A stretch of DNA of 64,000 nt from Haberlea rhodopensis (lineage: Eukaryota > Streptophyta > Magnoliopsida > Lamiales > Gesneriaceae), in contig CAJQUN010000058.1 in NCBI GenBank assembly GCA_907163345.1, forward strand, positions 1,364,001 to 1,428,000. The letters are read 5' to 3'. The notes under the pieces were generated by a model. That model saw only the letters and a program-made list of their open reading frames with translations. It searched no databases and was not told where the DNA came from. Shown one piece after another: positions 12,358-24,796 of the stretch; the stretch's first letter is position 1; every line of letters begins with the position of its first letter. The position numbers were made by a program, and so were the translations under genes.

Positions 12358-14160
12358 CCATTAGTGCATGTAATTTACATGCACCAGCAGTTCATGAGTC
12401 TATCGGTGCATGTAATTTACATTCACCGATAGACTTAGTGGTGCATGTAATTTACATGCACCGGCAGTTCATGAGTCTATCGGTGCATGTAATTCACATG
12501 CACCGATAGACTCATTGGTGCATGTAACTTACATGCATCTTTAGACTTAGGTTTTGCTTTCTTATTCAGTTTGTTATTTCACATCTCAAGCCTTCTATTT
12601 CAGTTTGCTATTAAATTAAAAGAAATTAATGAGGAAAAATGTTACATATTCAAAATTATATATAAAAAGGCTATGTTTTTGGTTAAATATAGTATAAGTC
12701 TATACGTGCATGTAATTTACATGCACCAAAATAGACTCAGCGGTGCATGTAATTCACATGCACCGACTTGCTAAAATCTATCGATGCATGTAATTTACAT
12801 GCACCGATAGGCGGAGATGCACTAATATATGATTTTTTTTTTTATCTAATTACTAAGTAACAATGATCAAATCAAAAAAATGTGAATTAATTTTTCATTC
12901 TATAATTTTTACAATTGATCTCATAACAAATTAAAGATACAATATATTACTTTAGAAATTAAATTATTATTATGGATGAATATATACTATATGATAAATT
13001 ATTGCATAATCTCATAACAAAATTCTATTATTTTTCAAATGATAATATATTACACATACATGTCTTAATTTTAAGTGTTATTTGTGATCGTCTTTAACAC
13101 TTACTATATGATACTTATTTATTATGTAATTTGAAAACCAATGCAAATGTTGAGTCTACCGATGCATGTAATTTACATGCACCGGTAGACTAGCGGTGCA
13201 TGTAATTACATGCACTGGTAAACTAGGGGCGCATGTAATTTACATGCGCCGTTATATGTTGCTTGCTTGCTGATCTTATAACAAATTAAAGATACAATAT
13301 ACTGGTGATGAAGACCTGAAAGGACCTTATACTCTCTCCGCGCTTGTACAAAAGAGTAAATGATACTAATTTGAGAAACAATGCAAATTTTGAGTCTACC
13401 GGTGCATGTAATTTACATGCACCGGCAGACTATATGTGCATGTAAATTACATGCACCGGTAAAATTTTGAGTTTACCGGTGCATGTAATTTACATGCACC
13501 GACAGACTATAGGTGCATCTCTTAAAATTATATTATTGTATTTGAAACATGGAAGGACTATTGTTTTACTTAATTTCATATATATGAAGTATAAAATTAT
13601 ATATTTCTTTGTTTTATATGTATAAAGCTTACACGCAATTTATATTTATTCATAAATATCAAATTGCATGCATTGATTACTGCTCAAATATATATATATT
13701 ATATATGCATGCATTGACTACTGCTCAAATATATAGATAATCAATGCATGTAATTACATGCACCGGTAAACTAGGGGCGCATGTAATTTACATGCACCGT
13801 TATATGTTGCTTGCTTGTTGATCTTATAACAAATTAAAGATACAATATACTGGTGATGAAGACCTGAAAGGACCTTATACTCTCTCCGCGCTTGTACAAA
13901 AGAGTAAATGATACTAATTTGAGAAACAATGCAAATTTTGAGTCTACCGGTGCATGTAATTTACATGCACCGGCAGACTATAGGTGCATGTAAATTACAT
14001 GCACCGGTAAAATTTTGAGTCTACCGGTGCATGTAATTTACATGCATCGGCAGACTATCGGTGCATGTAAATTACATGCACCGGTAGACTACCGATGCAT
14101 GTAAATTACATGCACCTGTAGACTAGTGGTGCATGTAATTACATGCACCGGTAAACTAGG
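12358..14160. repeat. Interspersed palindromic minisatellite, about 22 copies
   Basis: Copies of a near-perfect palindrome with arms GGTGCATGTAA and TTACATGCACC, often extended outward by AGTCTACC and GGTAGACT, occur singly or in runs (about 12365, 12410, 12450, 12480, 12703, 12740, 12781, 13159-13240, 13400-13500, 13741-13800, 13948-14160). Unique AT-rich DNA separates the groups. Each copy could fold into a hairpin. The array stops near the left edge of the LTR element at 14241; I see no copies right of 20920. Confidence 0.9.
13195..14053 (+). repeat. Direct segmental duplication, about 310 bp, offset 548 bp
   Basis: The block from about 13195 to 13505 recurs at about 13743 to 14053. Both copies contain ACTAGGGGCGCATG, the unique spacer GATGAAGACCTGAAAGGACC, TTGTACAAAAGAGTAAATG and the flanking palindromes, with few differences. 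This shows expansion of the array by duplication of larger modules, not only of single palindromes. Confidence 0.85.
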
Positions 14161-14240
14161 ATCCTGTACTGGGATTGCATGTAATTATATTAATCATTAT
14201 ATATTAGTTGTGTTATATACATCCTGGAAGCTACCTCACT

Positions 14241-15886
14241 TGTCACGCCCCGAAACCCGAGTGTGTGACACCGGCGTTGAATCCAAATATGATATTCAGA
14301 TACAACAAGCCTCGTGTACAGATCTATGATAAAACCAGTCTATTTATTCCAAAATCAATAAATTGTCATTACAATTGCAAATACGAAATACAATTGTCTC
14401 GAATTTAATAAAAGTTGCGGAAGCGTAAATAAATATAGTAAATCTTCTTGAAGACTCATCATGGATCACCATCCCCAGAATTGTTCTTCTCTTTCTTCCT
14501 CGATCTCTTCTCCTTCGACTTTGTCTGGGAGGGGAGGTAAGGGGGTGAGTGTTTGGGAAAAACACCCAGCAAGCGGGGGCCAATCGATGTGACAATATAA
14601 TACTTTTTCATAATTTTTCCAAAACATATATCATAATCGGAGCATAAACTGATATAAATACTGAAACATAAACTTAACAGAGTTGCTCTAATCAGAGCCA
14701 GAACGGAACATGTCATATCAGAATATTTTTCATATACGTAAAGCACATTAAATCCTCTAATTTCCTCATGGTACTGATATCAGTTCTCTAGACTTAACCC
14801 TCCTAGAGATAAGGTCAGAACATCGGATCACCCACGAATAAAGGGTCTGGACTTTCCAGAACAACGGTTAACCACCGTATCAGGTCAGAATGGCGGTTAT
14901 AATCCCACCGCATCAGGGTCAGAAACAGAAACAGAACTCGGAATTCCCACCAATTGGATTTCGAAATCTAAAGTGCTTCAAAAATATAATTTTCATCAAA
15001 ACATCATAATTTCATAGTTTCAACATAATTCACATAATCGATTGAGGTTTCAAAACATACTTATGATTTTTCAAAAACGGAATGAATATATAACAAGAGC
15101 CCACTTACTGTCGAAGCACGTTGAGATGAGATTCGGGTTGAGAAAATGGTGAAAATCTCCTTCTCTCTTCCTTGTAAGTTTTCGAAGTATTTGTGTGTGT
15201 GTAGTGTATGATTCTTGAAAAATGCTAAGTGTAGAGTAGTCTTTTCTTGGCAAGATGTAGGGTGATTTTAATGTGGGGAGGTTAGATCCTCTAAGTTGGC
15301 TCCTAATTGTAAGAATTTAGTGGAATGATGAGTGGATTTGTTAATGTAATTGGGAGGCATTTAAGTAGGGAGGATTGAGGGGCATGAGTTGGGGTCATCA
15401 ATGGGAGGCAATTAAGTGGTGAGGATTGATGGGTCATGAGTTGGGGTCATTAATGTGATGAACATATGGAGTCATCATCTTTAGTTTAGGAGCATGATTT
15501 AGATACATTTAAGTTGATCATAATCCTAGCTATTTAGTTTATAATTTTATCAAGGAGATGAATGACTAATCAAGATTGGAAAAATGCACTTGAATAGGCA
15601 AATTGAGTGGTCATGACATTTCAAAATTGAGTAAGTAATGAATGTGATAATCAATGGGTAATGTAGAAGAATTTAAAATTATAAACTTAGGCAATCTAAT
15701 GGCATGATTTAAGAAAGTCATTAAATGTCATTATATTGTATTGAATGGGATTGGATGGTGGTTGAATGGGATTTGATGGTGGCAAGATTTGTGTTAAGCA
15801 CTAAATATCATTGAATGACAAGATTTGGGCAAGTCCATTGAATGACTAACATGATTTGGGTCAATGCAAAATTTGGGGTCATCACA
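14241..15886 (-). repeat. 3' LTR of the TR-GAG element
   Basis: Begins TGTCACGCCCCGAAACCC and ends GGGGTCATCACA on the plus strand (TG...CA). 1646 bp, the same length as its partner. Confidence 0.95.
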
Positions 15887-15927
15887 TCCCTCCCCCCTTA
15901 TTGGAAGTTTCGTCCTCGAAACTTGAG
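15887..15927 (-). other. Purine tract and residual pol end at an internal deletion
   Basis: On the minus strand TTCGAGGACGAAACTTCC then AATAAGGGGGGAGGGA leads straight into the LTR. This matches the pol end and PPT of the gypsy element at about 2572-2606 almost base for base. Directly upstream the reading frame is protease-like, so a single deletion joined the start of protease to the last bases of pol and removed RT, RNase H and integrase. Confidence 0.85.
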
Positions 15928-17190
15928 TCAATTTGACCTTAGAAAAGATAAGGGTGTATATGGCTTAAGTGCTAGTTCCTCAGAACCTCTTGGATATAAT
16001 GAATGCGTGACACCACAATCAAGCAATGCATATACTAGAAATTTGTTTAATAAAATGGTACCTGCCACGGCTTCGTTCATGGCCTCTGTTTTCTCTTGGG
16101 TTATGGCATAGACCCGAGCATTTGGTTTGTTCATCATTGACTTGTTTGGAGGGGCACTATTTCCTGAACTTGTCCTCATTTTCTCGACTTCAGGACAATC
16201 GGCAATTCTATGTCCGAACTTCCCACATCGAAAGCAAGCTCCAGTCTTTCTATGACATTCACCGGTATGTGCAAAGTCACAAGTCCAACATTTTGGAATC
16301 CTTTGATTGAATGGGGTGGATATGCGTCCCTCTTGCTGATTATTGGATTGGTTTGGTCGTTTGAAATCCTGACCATTGGCGGCGTGTTGGCTAAGGGGAG
16401 GTCGCTTGCGCTTAAATTCCTCTTCACGACGTCGTATATCCGCTTCAGCCCTTATGGCTGCTCCCATTAAGTCTCCAAAGTTTGTGGTTTCATAGATTGC
16501 GAGGGCAGATTGGATACGACTGTTTAACCCATTCCTGAAGCGATGTAGTTTCAGGGTCTCATCTGCCATAATGGTTGGTGCATAAGTTCCTAGAGAGTTG
16601 AACTTTGAGGTATATTCTACCACCGACATGTCAGTAGTTTGTATCAAGTGCTCGAACTCTCTCAGCTTCTGAATTTGCACGGCTGCTGGGAAATATTGCT
16701 TTAGGAATGTGTTTCGGAACCTTTGCCAAGTGATTGGTCCCGTTTCCGCCATCAATGGTGACACGTTTTCCCACCATTTACCTGCCTGATCAATGAGAAA
16801 TGATGTTGTGATCTCAACCTTGATGTTTTCAGGTACTTCCAGCAGTCTATGGTGATTTTCTATTTGCTTAAGCCAATTCTGAGCCATTTCGGGATCTGGG
16901 TTGCCATCAAATGTTGGAACCCTGTTCTTACGAAGAGACTCATAATGGTACTTGACTCCTTGTGGAGGTGAGGCAGGATGCAGTTGTGGCTGGTTGTTAG
17001 CAGGGTTACCCATGCCTTGTAATGTTGTAGCCACAATGGTGGCTATTGCCATCAAGTCTTCGCGGCTCAGACCCACCCTCGGGGGTTGTGGAGGTGGAGG
17101 ATTCTGGTCTCCATCCGTTCTCTCCTCATTAGTGTTAGGAGGAACTGCGTAGTTGGGGTTTCGATTGTTACGGATAGGTCGACCGGCCAT
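15928..17190 (-). CDS. gag capsid/nucleocapsid protein with truncated protease start
   Basis: Uninterrupted 420-codon frame. The N-terminus is MAGRPIRNNRNPNY, then a Pro-rich stretch, then the retrotransposon gag domain (VPTFDGNPDPEMAQNWL, GKWWENV, TWQRFRNTFLKQYFP, LREFEHLIQ). A CCHC zinc knuckle (CFRCGKFGHRIADC) follows at about residues 320-340, preceded by a second Cys/His cluster. The end (LVYALLDCGVTHSLYP) is a degraded copy of the protease start, where D-S-G-A-T-H is expected, and stops soon after at the deletion. Gag packages element RNA into virus-like particles in the cytoplasm. That it is intact while pol is gone suggests selection for, or very recent loss after, trans-mobilisation. 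Confidence 0.93.
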   Translation of the reverse strand: MAGRPIRNNRNPNYAVPPNTNEERTDGDQNPPPPQPPRVGLSREDLMAIATIVATTLQGMGNPANNQPQLHPASPPQGVKYHYESLRKNRVPTFDGNPDPEMAQNWLKQIENHHRLLEVPENIKVEITTSFLIDQAGKWWENVSPLMAETGPITWQRFRNTFLKQYFPAAVQIQKLREFEHLIQTTDMSVVEYTSKFNSLGTYAPTIMADETLKLHRFRNGLNSRIQSALAIYETTNFGDLMGAAIRAEADIRRREEEFKRKRPPLSQHAANGQDFKRPNQSNNQQEGRISTPFNQRIPKCWTCDFAHTGECHRKTGACFRCGKFGHRIADCPEVEKMRTSSGNSAPPNKSMMNKPNARVYAITQEKTEAMNEAVAGTILLNKFLVYALLDCGVTHSLYPRGSEELALKPYTPLSFLRSN

Positions 17191-18050
17191 TTCCTACAAA
17201 TTCGTAACTCTCTAAGATTGTTGTGCAATGGTAAAACGAGCGTATGTTCGAGATAGACAAAATGGAGACAACTTTGAATAAAATAATTTTATTGATAGTT
17301 GAACAAGGTTTCCAATGAATTCAAATGAAATTAATAAAATACTAAAGATTCTTAATATTCTTATTAAATTGCAATATGTTATATTTTATTAGCATACATC
17401 TTTTAAACTAAGCAATAATGTCCCTATCTCCGAATTCCTCATCATCATCTTATTCTACCGGGTCTATCTTTTCCTCCTCTTGCATGTTGTTGAGGATCCA
17501 TGCAGCTCTTCGAGACCGTGCAACACCCATGGTTCATCTCGGTGAGCTCTTCGATTTGCATCTCGATGGCCATAATCCTAGCCTCTCTTAGCACTCGACC
17601 GGTATTGTATTCCTGCTGGAGGTTCTCAATTTGGTTTGCCGTGGTTTGAATTTTATCAATATCAGCTCTACGGAGATTGGTGAGCCTCGTGATCTCCTAT
17701 TTAGCTCCGTTGACACCTTCCTCAGTTTGGTTGTCATAATAGGCAAACCGTTGTACCTCTCCGTGCAAATGGTCCATAAACTCTAGAAGCTCTGCTATGG
17801 ACTCCTTGGATTGTTCCATCTCCTGCCCCAAACGACGGATCCTAGCGGTCTGTGCTCGGTTCGATATCACCTAATCTCAATTAGGGAGAGAGTTTTGTCC
17901 AATTAAAAACTTAAAGTAATAATTTATATATATATATATATTTTTTAAATTGTAAGGGTTAAAAGTATGAGGGAATCATATAAATTTATTTTGATTTTTG
18001 TTTTTTTTTTTTTTTTTTAGAGTTCATAAGGCTGGAATTAGGGTTTTGAA
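17191..18050 (-). other. Leader of the TR-GAG element, gag-proximal part
   Basis: Untranslated region between gag and the tandem repeats. No protein recognised. The 17440-17880 part has Glu/Leu-like codons in broken frames but no clear match. A T-run lies at 18000-18019. Confidence 0.5.
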
Positions 18051-18790
18051 TTTCGTCATGAATCGTCGATTGGAATTTAAAATTAGAAGAGGGCTTTTAT
18101 TTCTGGCATGATTTCGAGCAAGATCCAGAAATTAATTCGATTTTGGAGTTCGGATTGATGGAGAATTCGTTGGTCGAAGTTCTCGTAATTTAGGGTTTAT
18201 AGGGCGTGAATTACGGCTCGAAATTGATTATCTTACCTCGTTTATAATTCGAAATCAATAAGGGGCTTTTAATATGGAGACAATTACGATTGACATACCG
18301 AAATTAATTGGGATTTCGTGTTCGAATTGTCAGTCAAATCGGATGCTGAAAATCTGCAAATTTTAGGGTTCTTGAGCGTGATTTAAGCTCAAAATCGGAG
18401 GCCTTCCCTCGTTGTTAATTTGAATTTTACAGAGGGCTTTTAACATATATGTCATGTGGAATATGTACCCCGAATTAATTTAAATTTCACGTTCGGATTT
18501 ATGGGAATTCGAATTTGGAATATTTCCACATTTTAGGGTTCTAAGGGATAGATTTTCGGTCCTCAATTAACAACCTTCCTTTGTTTGTGAGTTGGAAAAG
18601 GCAGAGGGCTTTTATTATGGATGGTAATTGGATCACTAACCCGAATTTAATTCATTTTGCGTGTTAGAATCAGGGAGAAATCGGAGGTCTAATTTTCGGC
18701 TGAATTAGGGTTCATGAGGACGAGAGTTTGATTGGCGATTGATCATCCAACAGTGAACGGATTTTGCAATTGAAAGAGGGCTTTTGTTCT
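18051..18790 (-). repeat. Five diverged tandem repeats of about 172 bp in the leader
   Basis: The block (A/G)GGGCTTTT recurs at 18091, 18263, 18434, 18606 and 18778, that is every 171-172 bp. Each is preceded by TAGGGTT and a CGAATTAATT-like stretch. The units are strongly diverged, but the spacing is almost exact. Confidence 0.75.
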
Positions 18791-19256
18791 TCTATGATCG
18801 TCGGCCATGGTTGTTTGTCGAGGCAGTCGAACGGTTGTCGGCGGTGAGGAAATCGGAAAAATTACGAGTATGGGGTGCACGACTTTCGATCTCGAAATCG
18901 GTCACGCTAACGCCTTCCATTCAGCTCGATTCCTGGTGTCGTAGCTTCGTCTCAGGGAGGCGTTCAAGGTGGTGAGTCGACGTTCCGACGAAGGGCACCA
19001 GCGACGCGGCGATTTGCTCACGGTTGCTGCTTCGTTTATCTTTTATTTTTTTTAATTTTATTTTTTTTTTCAGAATTCCAGATTTATGTATTTTCGAATT
19101 TTCGAATTTTTTTTTTTTTTAAATTTTCATCTTCAGATTTTTGGATTCCAACCGATTTTCGATTTAATCAGTTGTCTATTAGATCCGGGGTTTATAATTC
19201 GGTTGATTTATATCAACCAAAAATCTTTTCCCAGCGGGATCATGGAACCTGGTTTT

Positions 19257-19268
19257 GCTCTGATACCA
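19257..19268 (-). other. Primer binding site (initiator tRNA-Met type)
   Basis: The minus strand reads TGGTATCAGAGC six bases inside the 5' LTR edge. This is the standard plant LTR-element PBS complementary to the 3' end of initiator tRNA-Met. Confidence 0.88.
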
Positions 19269-19274
19269 CTAAAA

Positions 19275-20920
19275 TGTCACGCCCCGAAACCCGAGTGTGT
19301 GACACCGGCGTTGAATCCAAATATGATATTCAGATACAACAAGCCTCGTGTACAGATCTATGATAAAACCAGTCTATTTATTCCAAAATCAATAAATTGT
19401 CATTACAATTGCAAATACGAAATACAATTGTCTCGAATTTAATAAAAGTTGCGGAAGCGTAAATAAATATAGTAAATCTTCTTGAAGACTCATCATGGAT
19501 CACCATCCCCAGAATTGTTCTTCTCTTTCTTCCTCGATCTCTTCTCCTTCGACTTTGTCTGGGAGGGGAGGTAAGGGGGTGAGTGTTTGGGAAAAACACC
19601 CAGCAAGCGGGGGCCAATCGATGTGACAATATAATACTTTTTCATAATTTTTCTAAAACATATATCATAATCGGAGCATAAACTGATATAAATACTGAAA
19701 CATAAACTTAACAGAGTTGCTCTAATCAGAGCCAGAACGGAACATGTCATATCAGAATATTTTTCATATACGTAAAGCACATTAAATCCTCTAATTTCCT
19801 CATGGTACTGATATCAGTTCTCTAGACTTAACCCTCCTAGAGATAAGGTCAGAACATCGGATCACCCACGAATAAAGGGTCTGGACTTTCCAGAACAACG
19901 GTTAACCACCGTATCAGGTCAGAATGGCGGTTATAATCCCACCGCATCAGGGTCAGAAACAGAAACAGAACTCGGAATTCCCACCAATTGGATTTCGAAA
20001 TCTAAAGTGCTTCAAAAATATAATTTTCATCAAAACATCATAATTTCATAGTTTCAACATAATTCACATAATCGATTGAGGTTTCAAAACATACTTATGA
20101 TTTTTCAAAAACGGAATGAATATATAACAAGAGCCCACTTACTGTCGAAGCACGTTGAGATGAGATTCGGGTTGAGAAAATGGTGAAAATCTCCTTCTCT
20201 CTTCCTTGTAAGTTTTCGAAGTATTTGTGTGTGTGTAGTGTATGATTCTTGAAAAATGCTAAGTGTAGAGTAGTCTTTTCTTGGCAAGATGTAGGGTGAT
20301 TTTAATGTGGGGAGGTTAGATCCTCTAAGTTGGCTCCTAATTGTAAGAATTTAGTGGAATGATGAGTGGATTTGTTAATGTAATTGGGAGGCATTTAAGT
20401 AGGGAGGATTGAGGGGCATGAGTTGGGGTCATCAATGGGAGGCAATTAAGTGGTGAGGATTGATGGGTCATGAGTTGGGGTCATTAATGTGATGAACATA
20501 TGGAGTCATCATCTTTAGTTTAGGAGCATGATTTAGATACATTTAAGTTGATCATAATCCTAGCTATTTAGTTTATAATTTTATCAAGGAGATGAATGAC
20601 TAATCAAGATTGGAAAAATGCACTTGAATAGGCAAATTGAGTGGTCATGACATTTCAAAATTGAGTAAGTAATGAATGTGATAATCAATGGGTAATGTAG
20701 AAGAATTTAAAATTATAAACTTAGGCAATCTAATGGCATGATTTAAGAAAGTCATTAAATGTCATTATATTGTATTGAATGGGATTGGATGGTGGTTGAA
20801 TGGGATTTGATGGTGGCAAGATTTGTGTTAAGCACTAAATATCATTGAATGACAAGATTTGGGCAAGTCCATTGAATGACTAACATGATTTGGGTCAAGG
20901 CAAAATTTGGGGTCATCACA
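19275..20920 (-). repeat. 5' LTR of the TR-GAG element
   Basis: 1646 bp. It differs from the left copy by C/T near 14619/19653 and T/G near 15865/20899 in my reading. Its outer flank TCACT matches the left flank. Confidence 0.95.
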
Positions 20921-21051
20921 TCACTTACTAAAGATGATGTAGTATTATGAAAACAAAAATATGGAGCACATAGATGATCGAAGATTATGTTGTGGAACAC
21001 CACCTGTATCAGTCTTAAAATATGCATTCGAAATGATTAGTTAGATATGTT

Positions 21052-21810
<759 letters not shown>

Positions 21811-21818
21811 TCACACAC

Positions 21819-22239
21819 TAGGGGTGTTTAACGAGCCGGGTCAATCCGGACCCGGATCGAAACCAGACCGGTTACCCCGGTTCGGGACCGGAACCGGGCT
21901 AACCGGTTTCGAACCGGTAAGATACCGGTTTGGATCGGTTCTACCGTTCCGGAATCGGTATCTTACCGGTTCCGACTAAAAGGATCCGGTTCCGGATTGA
22001 ACGGAATCGGATTCATTTTTTTAATTTTTTTATTTAAGCTAATATAAGTTAGATTTTTTGAAGAAAAAAAAATTCAAACAAATCGGTTCCGGGTTGGAAC
22101 CGGTCCAACCCGGAACCGATTGGACCTGAACCGGATCCGATTCGGTTCCTTAACGGATCGGACCGATTCCGAGATTATCGGATCCGAAATCGGCCGGTTC
22201 CGGGTCGATCCGGACCTGATCAATCCGTTAACACCCTTA
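21819..22239. mobile_element. hAT MITE, 421 bp, rich in GGTTCCGG motifs
   Basis: The ends TAGGGGTGTTTAACG and, reverse-complemented, TAAGGGTGTTAACG form inverted repeats. A perfect 8-bp duplication TCACACAC flanks it (21811-21818 and 22240-22247). The inside is two arms dense in ACCGG/CCGGT and GGTTCCGG words in both orientations around an AT-rich centre, so it can fold back on itself. No coding capacity. Confidence 0.88.
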
Positions 22240-22247
22240 TCACACAC

Positions 22248-22613
22248 CCACCCATTACAACGTATTAGGTGGCACATAGACTCCCCGACATCAACTCCCA
22301 AAAATTTTGTTGTTGTTCTCAAAGATAGTTGAGCTATTGATGTTTCATTTTGCATACCCAAATGTTGGGTATGCTACATCAAAAGCTGTACAAGACACCC
22401 ACGGCAAAACCCTAAAAAGTAAAGCATGCGTGCGAGCTAGAGTGCGCGAGTGTGTAGGATAGACATTCAGCCTACACCGTATTTCTCTGTTGGGCTTAGG
22501 GGCTGATACAATGAATGGGCCATACAACATATAGTGTTTTGTACGTCCAAGAATATCGATAGAGTGGGCCAATCTAAAGGATGGTCCACATGAAAAGGTT
22601 AATATTTTATTAA
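22248..22613. other. intergenic DNA, no gene recognised
   Basis: Unique-looking DNA with a short dyad at 22350-22372 that resembles one at about 4645. No coding signal seen. Confidence 0.4.
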
Positions 22614-23979
22614 GGTACCGTTTGAAGTGCCTGGATATGATAAGTAATGTAATGATTAAAAAAGTTGTGAAATGATTGTAAAAATAATATGTGATAGATT
22701 ATATTTTGATGGATGATAAGATTGTTGATAAGGATTATTATTTGATAAAATGACAAAAATACCCTCATTATTATAATAATAAAGTATAACATTAATTATA
22801 AATATATATATATATACGTATGTATGTATAATAATAATAATAATATATATAATATGTAATAATATATATTATTATTACATTATAATATAATAATAAAATA
22901 TAATAATTAATTATATATTATATATATACGTATATATATATATAAATAATAATAGTATAATAATATGTAATAATATATAATTATTATTACATTATATAAT
23001 ATAATAATTAAAAACATATATTATATATAATAAAATAAATAATAATAATAATAATCATAACAATAAAAATATATATATAAATTAATATATATTAGATATA
23101 TAATCATAAAAATATATATATATAATATAATATTAATATAATACAGTGATCATAATATAAAATAATCATAATCATAATATAAATATATTTATATATATAA
23201 TAACATTAATTATAATATATATATATATACATATATTTAGGTGTATGATAGATATAATAATAATATATATAATTTATAATATTATATATTATTATTACAT
23301 TATAATATAATAATTATTAGAATAATAATAATCATAATAAAAAATATATATATATATATAATAACATAATTATAATATATTTATTATATGTATATATAAT
23401 AATAATAGTAATATATATATAATTTATATACATTATTATAATATATATAATCATAATATATAATAAACATAGTAAATATATATATATATATATATAAATA
23501 TAATGTGTATATATACATATATATAATAGTATAATAATATAATAATAATAATAATAATAAGAATAAGAATAATAAGAATAGTATATATATAATATATATA
23601 AATTATTATATTAATAACATATTATTATTATTATTACTACATAATAATATATATATTTATGCATATATAATAATAATAATAGTAATATATATATTTTATA
23701 TATATTATTATTATTATATATATATATACACACGTGCATGTGTATATATATGTAATAGTTATAATAATAATAATAATAATAATATATAATTATTTTTTGG
23801 CGGAAATTTTAAATTTTGAGATAGTGAAAAAGGCGGGAAGGGGTATCTATGTCATTTTGTTATAAAGTAGGATTAGAGTGTGATAAATATGGTGGGATAA
23901 TTTATGTTAAAAATTGAAAAAAAAACATGGGATATGATAACTAATACAATGATTAAAAAGTTATACAACACTCCAAACG
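22614..23979. mobile_element. Probable MITE whose centre is an AT-rich expansion
   Basis: The outer ends CCGTTTGAAGTG (about 22619) and CACTCCAAACG (to 23979) are inverted. Just inside, GGATATGATAA..TAAT..AATGATTAAAAA appears at both ends as a direct repeat (22630 and 23930). A TAA lies outside each end, compatible with a 3-bp PIF/Harbinger-type duplication, but the left end has four extra bases. Between lies about 1 kb of (TAA)n, (AT)n and TATA mixtures. Superfamily uncertain. Confidence 0.5.
22797..23792. repeat. Compound AT/ATA/TAA low-complexity tract, about 1 kb
   Basis: Almost entirely A and T in di- and trinucleotide patterns. Rare GC islands such as ACACACGTGCATGTGT at about 23727. 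Confidence 0.9.
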
Positions 23980-24763
23980 TAAGTGTATTTGAAATTCAAG
24001 TCTAATTTTCATTAATCTTAATATAATTATCATTAAAGTAAATTTGATATGAATGCAAGTTACAAATGAATGATCACTAAATTTCGGAGTATGCCAAAGT
24101 TTTGAAGATAATTGATAATATATGAAAAAATAATACGAAAAAACTCGACAATAAACCAGGTTATTATGGATGATCAACACAATATCGCGATCTTTGAAAC
24201 TTAATTTGAAAATAAAATATGTAGCCGATAAAAGTTGCCATGTAATTTTATTTTTTTAAAATAATACTTTTTTATCTAAATTATTGTTATATTGACTAAA
24301 TTTTTGGATCTACAGCCTGTTACATCTTTATTTGCTAACCGAATCGAGTAATTATCCCTTGTGATTCGTAAACTATGCCCAACACGAAGAAAGACCTAGG
24401 TTCTGTTCAATGTGTCTTCGGGACGACATCTTATGATATATGACCTTATAGTTTTACAAAAAAACGGACACATATTATAAGATATCGCTCCTAAAAGCAT
24501 CATCCTTAAGACTGGATCAGAAAAGTGTAAGACCTACTAAGAGAAAGAAAATCGATGATATCCTAAAAAAAGTTCTTTATATTTTAGATATAATTTGTTA
24601 GTAAATTATTTCCGCCTTCCTTTGGTAGAAGTAACTTCTAATTTAAGGGGAAACAATATATCAAGAAAAAAGAAAAAAAAATATAAAAATCTTAAATTTA
24701 TGTTGTCAAATATACTTAAATCATCATATCACACTTATAAAAAATTCTTATATAAATGGTGTA

Positions 24764-24796
<33 letters not shown>

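Larger units (their letters stand above)
14241..20920 (-). mobile_element. Complete gag-only (TR-GAG type) Ty3/gypsy element
   Basis: Two 1646-bp LTRs (14241-15886 and 19275-20920) flank a 3.4-kb interior and are themselves flanked by a perfect 5-bp duplication, TCACT (14236-14240 and 20921-20925). Orientation is minus: the 5' LTR is the right copy, followed by a PBS at 19268-19257, a 2-kb leader, an intact gag at 17190-15928, a remnant of the pol end, a purine tract and the 3' LTR. RT, RNase H and integrase are absent. By eye the LTRs differ at only two positions, so insertion is recent. Such elements are known as TR-GAGs and must move with enzymes supplied by a relative. Confidence 0.95.

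Noticed and set aside
12358..14160. CRISPR-like palindromic repeats
   Set aside because: Spacing is irregular, spacers are duplicated, no cas genes, eukaryotic context.
14344..15253. Open frames inside the TR-GAG LTRs
   Set aside because: Duplicated exactly in both LTRs; non-coding LTR sequence.
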